From: Inquilinus ginsengisoli_A | Lineage (GTDB): Bacteria; Pseudomonadota; Alphaproteobacteria; DSM-16000; Inquilinaceae | DNA length: 64,000 bases | Reading direction: 5' to 3' | Assembly (NCBI RefSeq): GCF_031453975.1 | Contig: NZ_JAVDPW010000001.1 | Location: 780,418-844,417, forward strand | In this document: piece by piece, positions 16,899-25,186 of the stretch | How the letters are laid out: every line of letters starts with the position of its first letter | Numbering within the stretch: the stretch's first letter is position 1 | The notes under the pieces: model-generated | What the model saw: the letters and a program-made list of their open reading frames with translations, nothing else | The model's database searches: none | Told to the model about the DNA's origin: nothing | Program-made: the position numbers and the translations under genes

Positions 16899-18299
16899 TT
16901 ACTTGAGCCCCCTCAAGGTCGTCTGGAGGTCGTTGCTTGCCAAATCCGTGATTTCAACGCGATTGCGGCCGCGCGCCTTGGCGAGGTACAGCGCCCGGTC
17001 GGCAACCCGCATCAATGCGTCCAGGCTGAGATCACTGGCCAAAGCCACTGCCCCCCCAATGCTAACGGTCAACGGAACGACACTCTCTCCGGTGGGATTG
17101 AATTCCCGCTCTGCGAGGTTGCGTCGCACCCGCTCCGCGGTGGCGGCGACCTCGTCGAATCCGGCTCCGATCATGACCACAGCGAACTCCTCGCCACCTA
17201 GGCGGGCAACGAGATCGGCCGGCCGAACCTCAAGGCGCAGCCTTTCTCCCAGCAGCTCTAGCGCGGTGTCGCCTGCTTGATGGCCGAACCGGTCGTTGAC
17301 GATCTTGAAGCTGTCGACGTCGATCATGAGCAAGGCGACATTCGTCGGTTGCTTTCCCCCCAGAACTCCTTCCATGTGACGGATGAAGTAGCGTCGATTA
17401 TAGAGACCGGTTAACGGGTCGGTCAGTGCCATCTTCAGTGCCCCGTCAAGCGCGCTGCGCAACCGTTCCTGATAGAGCTTGCGCCGGATCTGGTTGCGCG
17501 CCCGAACGCGGAACTCGTTCGGGTTGAATGGCCGGGAGATCCAGTCGTTCACGCCGAGATCGAAACCCCGCAGGACCAGGTCCCGATGATCGACCTCGGC
17601 GATCAGGAGCAGGGGAATGTCGCGGCTGGCCACATTGGCCCGCAATCGCGACGCCAGGCGGAGCGGCTCGACATTCGGCATCGAGAGATTGATGACGATC
17701 AGGCTCAACTCCTGGACCGCACTGATGGCAATGGCCTCCTCCTCGCTGGAGGCCCGCACAGCCAGGATCCCGTCCTCGGCTAGGGCGCTTTCCACGCTCG
17801 CGGCGCCGAGATCCCAGTCATCGACGATCAGGGCGCTGGCCCCGCTCACCTCGACTCTGCCGAGCGGTTCGGAGACTAGCCCCAGGGCTCGAGTCGTCTC
17901 ATGTCGAGTTCGCCATTCATCGAAGAGCTGCTTGAGACGAACTAGGCCTTTGATCCTGGCGAGGAATGTCTCCGTGTCGATAGGTCGGGTGAGGAAATCG
18001 TCGGCTCCGCATTCGAGTCCGCGAAGCTTGTCGGCGCTGCCATTGAGCGCGGTAACCATGACGACTGGAATGTGCATGGTGCGCTCGTCCGCTTTCAGAC
18101 GGCGGCAGGTCTCATATCCATCCAATTCAGGCATCATCACGTCAAGAACAATGACGTCAGGATGCCAGCTTTGTGCAAGCTCGATCGCGCCGGCGCCGCT
18201 GTCCGCTGTAATGACGGTATAGTACTGATCCGAAGCGATTACGCTCAAGATGTGGGCGTTTGCCTCAATGTCATCAACAATTAGTACTTGCGCTGTCAT
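16899..18299 (-). CDS. PleD-like diguanylate cyclase with two receiver domains (REC-REC-GGDEF)
   Basis: 466 aa. Receiver 1 (about 5-120) has the acidic pair Asp9-Asp10 and phospho-Asp53 in VLDVMMPE, but Arg replaces the usual switch lysine (FLTRPID). Receiver 2 (about 155-270) has Asn in place of the phospho-Asp (VINLSMPN), so it is degenerate and probably a dimerisation module, as in PleD. The GGDEF domain has LTDPLTGLYNRRYF, an intact GGEEF active site and an RPAD inhibitory I-site five residues before it. It should make cyclic-di-GMP on phosphorylation of receiver 1 and be product-inhibited. Cyclic-di-GMP commonly controls exopolysaccharide and adhesin export, relevant to the neighbouring loci. 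Confidence 0.93.
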   Translation of the reverse strand: MTAQVLIVDDIEANAHILSVIASDQYYTVITADSGAGAIELAQSWHPDVIVLDVMMPELDGYETCRRLKADERTMHIPVVMVTALNGSADKLRGLECGADDFLTRPIDTETFLARIKGLVRLKQLFDEWRTRHETTRALGLVSEPLGRVEVSGASALIVDDWDLGAASVESALAEDGILAVRASSEEEAIAISAVQELSLIVINLSMPNVEPLRLASRLRANVASRDIPLLLIAEVDHRDLVLRGFDLGVNDWISRPFNPNEFRVRARNQIRRKLYQERLRSALDGALKMALTDPLTGLYNRRYFIRHMEGVLGGKQPTNVALLMIDVDSFKIVNDRFGHQAGDTALELLGERLRLEVRPADLVARLGGEEFAVVMIGAGFDEVAATAERVRRNLAEREFNPTGESVVPLTVSIGGAVALASDLSLDALMRVADRALYLAKARGRNRVEITDLASNDLQTTLRGLK

Positions 18300-19015
18300 G
18301 AGTTCAACTCAATTCCACGCTTAAACGATACTTATATCTCTTATGCTCGACGGACACTGGGTTGGTGCGGGTTCGTCACCCGGCTCGCTGACACCCACAA
18401 ACAATATCATGCTAGATCGGGATCATACATAGGGATGCAGCTATCTCGTGACTGGCCGTACAATTGTCGGTCTCGTACAGGATCGTTAGGTGTGTCTGCG
18501 TCGGGTCCGCATATTGTGTTATGCCAAATGAAATTTGCCTGGGCGCTAGGTAATTTTTTCGGAAGCGCATCAATCTCTCGATCGTCGCGCGCGTGTTTAT
18601 ACAGGCCAACAGCCGGTAGGGAGACGCAGTCCGCCTTCTGCATCCCGCTGATGGGGGGCATCGTGGCCCAGGCTCTGCCGGTCGCGACCCCTCGCGTCGC
18701 CGCGGGACCTACTGACGCTGGAGGGCCTGTCGGTTTGGGAAGGTTTCGGTCTGGCTGGGCTCGGGATCGCTGTCGCGGCGGTGATGGACGTCCACAACCG
18801 TTTGTCCCGCATCAAAGCTGGTCCGCCCGGCCATTCCAAAGATCGCGGACGGATGGCGGTGATCCATCGGGTCATGCACCACCTCCAAGGCTGGTCGATA
18901 TCGGTCGCTTGCAACAGAAGGAGTACCCCGATCCGCGAAATGGATAAGTCAACAGCCGAATTCCGAGCTTCAGTGATTTTGCTAGTCGAGAGGAATATCG
19001 CCATCAACATTTGAA
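18300..19015. other. Intergenic region, no recognised gene
   Basis: About 700 bases. The first 250, upstream of the diguanylate cyclase start, are relatively AT-rich and likely carry its promoter. The rest has open frames without recognisable protein features. Confidence 0.4.
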
Positions 19016-19315
19016 ATGGCGACGATAATGGGCCAATCCGCGAATTTCCAGATACTGAATCCGCTCGAACCTCGGACGCGGAACGTCACAATTGGTGGAA
19101 GCCGCACCAGCATCCGCCTGGAGCAGCAGTTCTGGCGCGGGCTGGAGGAGATCGTGATGCGAGAGGGCATCTCCGTGAACGCCCTTGTCGGGCGGATCCG
19201 CGCTTCCCAGCGAAGTGACGGCAGTCTGTCCAGCGCGGTCCGCGTGTTCATCCAGGCCTACTTTTTCGCATTGGCCCACAAGCGCCGCCCGACAGTCCCT
19301 AGGGGCTACGCTTGA
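19016..19315 (+). CDS. Ribbon-helix-helix domain protein
   Basis: 99 aa. The core RNVTIGGSRTSIRLEQQFWR followed by LEEIVMREGISVNALVGRI matches the small alphaproteobacterial ribbon-helix-helix (RHH_4) family, in which the TSIRLE strand contacts DNA or forms the dimer sheet. Function in these proteins is usually inferred to be DNA binding. The start is uncertain (ATG at 19016 or 19028); neither has a strong ribosome site. It sits next to an IS630 remnant and has no obvious partner gene. Confidence 0.7.
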   Translation: MATIMGQSANFQILNPLEPRTRNVTIGGSRTSIRLEQQFWRGLEEIVMREGISVNALVGRIRASQRSDGSLSSAVRVFIQAYFFALAHKRRPTVPRGYA

Positions 19316-19380
19316 AGGCGACCACCTGAGGGATCGCTGCAGGGCATCCGTGGGTCGGGTTCTAAGTCGATCCTCCCGCC

Positions 19381-19915
19381 ATGCGGTTGGTGCTGTCGGC
19401 AGAGGAGAAGTGCCGGATCCAGGCGCTCGACCGCACTCAGCCGGACTTGGCGATGGAGCCTGGGCACCGGGACCATGACCAACGACCATATCCGCCACGG
19501 CACGACAACGCTGTTCGCCGCCCTCAACATGCTCGATGGCGCCGTGATCGGCCGTAACATGCGGCGCGACCGGTATCAGGGGTTCATCCTCTTCCTCAAC
19601 GTCGTCGAGGCTGCGGTACGAGCCGGTAAGATCGTCCATGCCATCATGGACAACTATGCCGCTCAAAAAGCACCCCACGGCGCGGCAATGGCTCCAACAT
19701 CATCCGCGCTGGCCTTCCACTTCGCCCCGACCTCGGCTCCTGGCTTAACGCGGTCGAAGGCTTCTTCGCCGAGTTCGCCAAGAGGTGCCTGAAGCGCGGG
19801 GTGTTCCGATCCCCCGCCGATCTCCAGGCCGCCGTCGATCGCTTCATCGCCTAGCACAACGCGCCGAAGCCCTTCCCCTGGCGCGCCGATCCGGACGCCA
19901 TCATCGCCGCCAGAG
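19381..19915 (+). pseudogene. IS630-family transposase, truncated and frameshifted
   Basis: Starts with LVLSAEEKCRIQALDRTQPD, shifts frame near 19465 to RHGTTTLFAALNMLDGAVIG and AGKIVHAIMDNYAAQK, shifts again, and ends WLNAVEGFFAEFAKR, LKRGVFRSPADLQAAVDRF. This is the conserved catalytic half of IS630 (Tc1/mariner-like) transposases with DN and E residues recognisable. At least two frameshifts and an in-frame stop show it is inactive. The N-terminal helix-turn-helix half is missing. Confidence 0.85.
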
Positions 19916-20368
19916 ACGTGGCGCGGCTGGATCGTGTCCGGCGTGAGAGCCTAGCCTCCGACAGTTGCGGACCCGGACCTGGCCTGGCACGGCGCTCGAA
20001 GGGACGTGCCGCGGCAGCGCCGAGATCCATGGGGGCTTCTTTCCGCGGCGGCTCCGAAGGCCGTGCAGGCTTCGCGACAAGCTGTGGTCGCTGACATCGG
20101 TGGTCGGAATCTAGCCAGTCATCGGCTGCCGGTCGGAGTGATGCGACAATTAGACCTGAATCATGAATCGAAAAAGATAATAATCCGCTGCAGCTCTTGG
20201 CTGAGGAAAAAATATATGCCGCCTCGCTTCGTCAAGATTTTATTCAACATAAGAGCATAAATAGTTATTCGACGAAAATTGCGCTCATTCTTAATTCATT
20301 TGCAGAGGGGTTCTGAACTTCGTTTGTTGACGGGCGCCGCTAAGTGATTCGCAAGGAGAATGATCGCA
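19916..20368. other. Upstream region of the first RTX gene
   Basis: After about 20150 the sequence becomes strongly AT-rich (to about 20310), in contrast to its surroundings, and probably contains the promoter of the RTX gene. An AAGGAG ribosome site is at 20353-20358. No gene is seen. Confidence 0.5.
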
Positions 20369-21496
20369 ATGATCATCAATGGAACGAACAGTATCGACGA
20401 TCTATGGGGCTCGATGGGGGCAGATACGATCACCGGCCTGGAAGGCGGCGATCATATCTATGGCCAGGACGGAAACGACAGGATCGATGGTGGCGCCGGT
20501 AAGGACTATCTGACGGGCGAGGACGGTAACGATACGATTTTCGGCGGCAGCGAAACCGATCATCTGGTCGGTGCGAAGGGCGATGATTATCTGAACGGCG
20601 GCGCCGGTCAGGACTACATCGAAGGCGGCGCCGGCGCCGACGTCATGGATGGCGGCGACACGGGCACTCTGAACTATCTCAGCTACCGCAACTCTCCCGC
20701 CGGCGTCGCCATCGACCTGGCCGCCCATACGGCCAACGGCGGCGAAGCGACCGGCGACCGCTTCTCCAACTTCCAGAACATCGACGGCAGCGCCCACAAC
20801 GACACCCTGACCGGAAACAGCGGTACCAACATGCTGTATGGCGGGGCGGGCAACGACACGCTCAGCAGCGGAGCCGACTACGACTATCTCTACGGCCAGG
20901 ATGGCAACGACATCATGCGTGGTGGCGCAGGGTCGACCTATATCGGTGACACCTTCGACGGTGGCAACGGCATCGATGCGGTGACCTATACCGACAGCAA
21001 CGTCGGCGTAACGGTCAACCTCGCGACCGGTAAGGGTTCAGGCGGGGACGCTGCGAACGACGTCTACACCTCGGTGGAAAATGTCGCCGGTTCTGCCGGC
21101 CGGGACACCCTCGTCGGCAATGGCGGGGCGAATGTGCTTGACGGCTGGGCCGGCGCCGACGTGCTGACCGGTGGGGGAGGCGCCGACCGGTTCAGCTTCT
21201 CGTCGATCCAGCATATGACCTTTAGCGAGCCCGACACGATCCGCGACTTCAGCCGGGCCCAGGGCGACAAGATCGGTCTGTCGGCGATCGACGCCAACAC
21301 GGGGGTGGCGGGCAACCAGGCCTTCACCTTCATCGGGACGGCCCCCTATAGCCACCACGCGGGGGAATTGCGCTATGCCGATCACGGCGACGGACATCCG
21401 GCGATCGCCGGGGACGTGAACGGCGACGGCTTGTCCGACTTCCATATCGAACTGTATGGAACGTCGAATCTGTCAGCCTCGGACTTCGTGCTCTGA
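20369..21496 (+). CDS. RTX (hemolysin-type calcium-binding repeat) secreted protein
   Basis: 375 aa from the ATG at 20369, ten bases after AAGGAG; the ATG at 20360 is too close to that site. The protein is made almost wholly of glycine/aspartate nonapeptides (GxDxLxGGxGxD type), interrupted by two longer modules of the YRNSPAGVAIDLAAHT kind. From about 270 it has a serralysin-type C-terminal domain ending in SASDFVL, the usual type I secretion signal. It binds calcium after export. It carries no enzyme domain, so a structural, adhesive or matrix role is likely. The C-terminal domain is nearly the same as in the RTX protein at 25187. A terminator-like hairpin follows. Confidence 0.9.
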   Translation: MIINGTNSIDDLWGSMGADTITGLEGGDHIYGQDGNDRIDGGAGKDYLTGEDGNDTIFGGSETDHLVGAKGDDYLNGGAGQDYIEGGAGADVMDGGDTGTLNYLSYRNSPAGVAIDLAAHTANGGEATGDRFSNFQNIDGSAHNDTLTGNSGTNMLYGGAGNDTLSSGADYDYLYGQDGNDIMRGGAGSTYIGDTFDGGNGIDAVTYTDSNVGVTVNLATGKGSGGDAANDVYTSVENVAGSAGRDTLVGNGGANVLDGWAGADVLTGGGGADRFSFSSIQHMTFSEPDTIRDFSRAQGDKIGLSAIDANTGVAGNQAFTFIGTAPYSHHAGELRYADHGDGHPAIAGDVNGDGLSDFHIELYGTSNLSASDFVL

Positions 21497-22216
21497 TCCG
21501 GAGGAAACCCACCGCTCAACGGTGGCCGGACGGAGAGGCTTTCCTTCGCTAAAAACGTCATCGGGGGCCGGCTGTCTGCCGGCCCCCGATACCAGAAATA
21601 GCGGAGCGATGTCGCACGCTTGAATTCAGATCTCCAAACGATCTGAGCGCCGTCTCAATGGGGCTGTTCACAAGGGGAACGTGCCTCGCCTGGACGGCCG
21701 CCCGACTTCGCGATGGCCGCGGATGTCGGCTCGTCGACAGCGGCACTGTCACGGCCGACGGTGTGACGATTGCTGTTTTGTGACCCAGAGAATTGAATGT
21801 GAGGCCGGATAAATACCGCTGAAGGCGGGGCGCGCAGCGGCCGAACTCGCGCGGTCCCGCAATACTCGCGGCGCCCGCTCGCATCAGCCATGGCGAGAGG
21901 TACCGAAGCCATCGAAGGCTGGGTGCTGGAGTAGCGGGGGAAAGTGGTAGCGCGCTGATCGGCAGATGGGCTCGCCTCCCTCCTAGGATGGGTTGCGGGT
22001 GGGCGGCACCGCCGGAAGTGCATCTAGGTCGAAGCAGGCCATGGTGACTAGGATCTCACTCGGGAATTGAAGGGGCTGGGCGTCTCCCGCTGATCAGCCT
22101 CGCGGCTCCCCCACATGGGGCCGGGCAGGCAGTCATCCGCACGGAAGCAGTCTGCTCGGTCCTATGCCCAACCGATCCCGCCGGCAGGCCGCAATTCAGG
22201 CGGGCAGGGAGGTCAG
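21497..22216. other. Intergenic region with terminator, otherwise nothing recognised
   Basis: 720 bases between the RTX gene and the SEL1 protein gene. Apart from the hairpin at 21560-21590 and the GGGAGG ribosome site at 22208-22212, no feature or credible short gene is seen. Confidence 0.5.
21560..21590. terminator. Strong hairpin after the RTX gene
   Basis: ATCGGGGGCCGGC, loop TGTCT, then the exact reverse complement: 13 perfect G/C-rich pairs, 63 bases after the RTX stop. No T-run follows on the plus strand, but on the minus strand the stem is followed by TTTTT, so it may act in either direction. Confidence 0.7.
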
Positions 22217-23461
22217 ATGAAGTCTCCGGGCGATCGCCATGCGAGGCTCGGCCGAGGGTCGAGAGGGGCTTACAGCCCGGCCGCCCGCCAGGCGTTCGCG
22301 ACGCTGCTCATCCTGGCCGGGTGCGGCTGTCTCGTCGCGGAAGGGTTCGCAAGCCGCCGGGCCGAAGCTGCTCCTCTCGCCGAGATCATCGGCGGTCCGC
22401 GGATGTCCGTCGCGACGGCTTCGCCGTCACGATCCGCGCCCGCGGTCCCGGGTGCCGCCGTTCCGGCTCCGGAGGTGGGAGCGGAATTCCGCCTGCCGGA
22501 CAAGGCTTCCGCCGAGCTGCGCCGCCTGGCGCGCGACGCCGCCGCCGGACAGGCGGACGCCGAGAACGATCTCGGCACATTCTTCGCCCTCGGCATCGAG
22601 GTGCCGCGAAGTTTCGAGCACGCCGCCTATTGGTACCGGCGGGCCGCCGACCAGGGCGTCGCCGGCGCTTCCTACAATCTCGGGGTGCTGCTGGAGCGGG
22701 GGCTCGGCGTGCCGCGCGATTCCGAGGCGGCGGTGGCCCGCTTCCGCAGCGCCGCAGCGGCCGGACATGGCGGTGCGCTGAACGCCCTGGGCCTCGCTTA
22801 CCTCAACGGTTCCGGCATGGTGCGCGATCCGGCGGAGGCGCTGGTCTGGTTTCTACGAGCCAGCAAGGCCGGCAATCCACGCGGCGCCTATAACGTGGGC
22901 CGACTCTACGAGAGCGGTGAACTCGGGACGTCCGATCCCCGGACCGCCGCCGGCTGGTACGGCGTCGCGGCCGATGCCGGAGACGAGCAGGCAAAAGAGG
23001 CGCTGGCGAAGCTGCAGGCGCTCGCCGGCGTCAATGCCTCCCCCGCCCCGCGCATCGGGTTTGTCGGCTTGGTTCTTGGACCGAACCTGCTCGCGTTGGG
23101 TCGGGCCGGCACGACCGGTGACGACCCGGATCGGATTCTGGACGGCTTGGCCGAACAGCTGGCGGCATCGGCGCCGCGGAGCCATGCCCAGGCCGGAATG
23201 GCATCTGGGGTGGGCGTCTCCGGAGCAAAGCCTGCAGCGATGCCGGAATCGCCGGTCACGCCTGCCGGAATCGCCGAGATCCAGCGGTTGCTGAAGCAGA
23301 TGAATCTCGACGTCGGTCGGATCGACGGCCGGATGGGGCGTAGAACGCGATCCGCCATCGCCTCGTTCCAACGGGGCCACGACCTGCCGGTGACGCGCCG
23401 GCCCTCGGCGACGCTGCTGGAGGCTCTTCGCACCGCCACGCTCGTCGCCCAGAGCGAGTGA
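22217..23461 (+). CDS. SEL1-repeat protein with C-terminal peptidoglycan-binding domain
   Basis: 414 aa from the ATG at 22217 behind a GGGAGG site; an upstream in-frame ATG at 22115 has none. A hydrophobic N-terminal segment (FATLLILAGCGCLVAEG) is a signal or membrane anchor; LAGC resembles a lipobox but lies unusually far in. Four SEL1-like repeats (about 145-295) follow, each with the A-x-YN-LG pattern (AENDLGTFFALG, ASYNLGVLLERG, ALNALGLAYLNG, GAYNVGRLYESG). The end (about 355-410) is a PG_binding_1 domain (IQRLLKQMNLDVGRIDGRMG). It is probably envelope-located and scaffolds cell-wall or export complexes. Confidence 0.85.
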   Translation: MKSPGDRHARLGRGSRGAYSPAARQAFATLLILAGCGCLVAEGFASRRAEAAPLAEIIGGPRMSVATASPSRSAPAVPGAAVPAPEVGAEFRLPDKASAELRRLARDAAAGQADAENDLGTFFALGIEVPRSFEHAAYWYRRAADQGVAGASYNLGVLLERGLGVPRDSEAAVARFRSAAAAGHGGALNALGLAYLNGSGMVRDPAEALVWFLRASKAGNPRGAYNVGRLYESGELGTSDPRTAAGWYGVAADAGDEQAKEALAKLQALAGVNASPAPRIGFVGLVLGPNLLALGRAGTTGDDPDRILDGLAEQLAASAPRSHAQAGMASGVGVSGAKPAAMPESPVTPAGIAEIQRLLKQMNLDVGRIDGRMGRRTRSAIASFQRGHDLPVTRRPSATLLEALRTATLVAQSE

Positions 23462-23478
23462 CTGGATAAGATCCAGTC
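23460..23478. terminator. Small hairpin between convergent genes (possible terminator)
   Basis: GACTGGAT, loop AAG, ATCCAGTC: eight perfect pairs overlapping the stop of the SEL1 gene. The tolC-like gene ends 64 bases further on the other strand. No T-run; weak evidence. Confidence 0.35.
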
Positions 23479-23542
23479 CGCCGACAGCCTTGACGAGGAT
23501 CGCTACGCTGATCGATCGCCGATGCCTTCGTCCCAGGAGCCC

Positions 23543-25009
23543 TCACTCGTCGACCGACGTGCCCCACCAGCGGCCCCGGGTCTTCTGGTAGTCCGGCTCC
23601 GGATCGTAGACCTTGACCGGCAGGCCCATGTCCTGGGCCGTCAGGGTGCCAACGGCGTTACGCAACTGGTAACCGGCGACCACCTCGTTGCGCCGAGCCT
23701 GCACCAGGTTGAGCTGGGCGTTGAGCAGGTTCTGCTGCTCGGTCAGCACGTCGAGGACGGTGCGCGACCCGACCTGAGCTTCCTGCTGCAGGCCTTCCAC
23801 AGCCAGCTGCTCGGCCTCGACCGCGGCCTGGAACGACTTGATCGCCGCCCGGGCCGTCACCAGCGCCTGCCAGGACTGGACTGCGCCCTGGATCGCCGTG
23901 CGGCGCTGTGATTCGATCTGGATCCGCCGCTGGCCATGTGTGTACCGGGCCTGACGCACCAGCGATTCCTGGTTGCCCTGCGAGTACAGCGGGATGGTCA
24001 GCTGGGCCACGATCGCCGCGGAATCGACACGCGACTGCGCCCCTCCGCTCGACCGCGGATGGGAGATCGTCGAATACTGCCGCTGGATCCGCGCCTGCAC
24101 GTCGATCGACGGCAGCAGCGCGCCGAACTGCAGGTCGATGTTGTCGGCCGCGGCGCGCTCGGTGAAAACTGCCGCGACGATGCCCGGATAGTTCGCCTGG
24201 GCCTGCTGGATCGCGGCCTGCATCGAGGACGGCAGGCCGGCCGGCACTGTCGGCGTCTTCAGCGTTCCCGGCGGCTGGCCGATGAAGCGCTCGAAGGTTG
24301 CGCGGCTGGTGCGAAGGGTGCCTTCGGCCTCGATCCGGCCGGCGACAGCACTGGCCAGGCTGGCCTCGGACTGGCTGAGGTCGGTGCTGGTCACCTCGCC
24401 GACATTGAGTCGGTCCTGGGTCGCTTGTAGCTGACGGCGCAGCACCGCCTCGTTGCTGCGCTGCACGTCGAGCGCCGACTGGGCCTGGACCACATCGGCA
24501 TAGGCGGTGGCGGCGTCCAGCAGCACAGTCTGCTCGGTGGTCTGTACGACCGCGCGGGTTGCCATCACCGTGTTCTCGGCCTGGTTCACCGACGCCTGGG
24601 TTCGGCCGCCATTGTAGATGTTCTGGGTGACCGTGATGCCAAGCGTTGCCGGGTTGACCTCGTGCCAGTATCCCTCCCGGCCGCCGGAATCCAGGGGATC
24701 ACCTCTCTTCCCGCTGGGCTGCAGCTGGGAGATCAGGCCGGTGGCCTGGACGGCATCCGAGGTCGTGTTGGTGAACTGGCTCTCGATGCTGGCATCGGCG
24801 GTGATTTGCGGCCGGTAGCCGGATAGGGCCTGGGCGACGCCTTCGTTGACTGCCCTCAGATTGGCGATGTCGGCAGCGAGGTCCGGGTTGGTGGCATAGG
24901 CCGATGCCAGCGCCTCAGTCATCGACTGTGCCGAAGCTGAGGCCGTGCCCAACATCAGCGCGGCGGACAGCACCGCGGTGGAGAGTCCGAACCGTCCATA
25001 TCGTGTCAT
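23543..25009 (-). CDS. TolC-family outer-membrane channel for type I secretion
   Basis: 488 aa taking the ATG at 25009, which begins a clean signal peptide (LSTAVLSAALMLGTASASAQ). An in-frame ATG at 25102 would add 31 residues before it and is unlikely. It has two TolC repeats: SMTEALASAYATNPDLAADI near the start and a second helical pair later; VTQNIYNGGRT and VLDVLTEQQNLLNAQL are standard TolC-family motifs. It should form the trimeric outer-membrane tunnel. It lies downstream of the RTX gene at 25187 on the same strand, so it probably exports that protein and the one at 20369. The matching ABC ATPase and membrane-fusion protein are not in this window. Confidence 0.9.
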   Translation of the reverse strand: MTRYGRFGLSTAVLSAALMLGTASASAQSMTEALASAYATNPDLAADIANLRAVNEGVAQALSGYRPQITADASIESQFTNTTSDAVQATGLISQLQPSGKRGDPLDSGGREGYWHEVNPATLGITVTQNIYNGGRTQASVNQAENTVMATRAVVQTTEQTVLLDAATAYADVVQAQSALDVQRSNEAVLRRQLQATQDRLNVGEVTSTDLSQSEASLASAVAGRIEAEGTLRTSRATFERFIGQPPGTLKTPTVPAGLPSSMQAAIQQAQANYPGIVAAVFTERAAADNIDLQFGALLPSIDVQARIQRQYSTISHPRSSGGAQSRVDSAAIVAQLTIPLYSQGNQESLVRQARYTHGQRRIQIESQRRTAIQGAVQSWQALVTARAAIKSFQAAVEAEQLAVEGLQQEAQVGSRTVLDVLTEQQNLLNAQLNLVQARRNEVVAGYQLRNAVGTLTAQDMGLPVKVYDPEPDYQKTRGRWWGTSVDE

Positions 25010-25146
25010 CAGCAATACACCGCAGTCATGAGGCCATCCTGCCCATGAGGTGTCGATTCCAGGGTGATCACGAGGGAAGCCGAGCAGCTCGTGGACGAGC
25101 ATCTCCGGGACGAAATGGTTCTCTGATCCCGGGAGGTTCGAGGCTG

Positions 25147-25172
25147 GACGGCGCCGGCATCCCGGCGCCGTC
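25147..25172 (-). terminator. Hairpin just after the second RTX gene
   Basis: GACGGCGCCGG, loop CATC, exact reverse complement: 11 perfect G/C pairs, 15 bases past the RTX stop on the minus strand. No T-run; it may attenuate transcription into the tolC-like gene, in keeping with higher expression of the RTX protein. Confidence 0.6.
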
Positions 25173-25186
25173 GTCGTGCCGAGAGG

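Noticed and set aside
18288..18947. Plus-strand frame of about 220 codons upstream of the ribbon-helix-helix gene
   Set aside because: Starts inside the diguanylate cyclase gene on the other strand and shows no protein features.
21655..22023. Minus-strand short frame between the RTX and SEL1 genes
   Set aside because: Arg/Pro/Ser-rich, no motif, no ribosome site.
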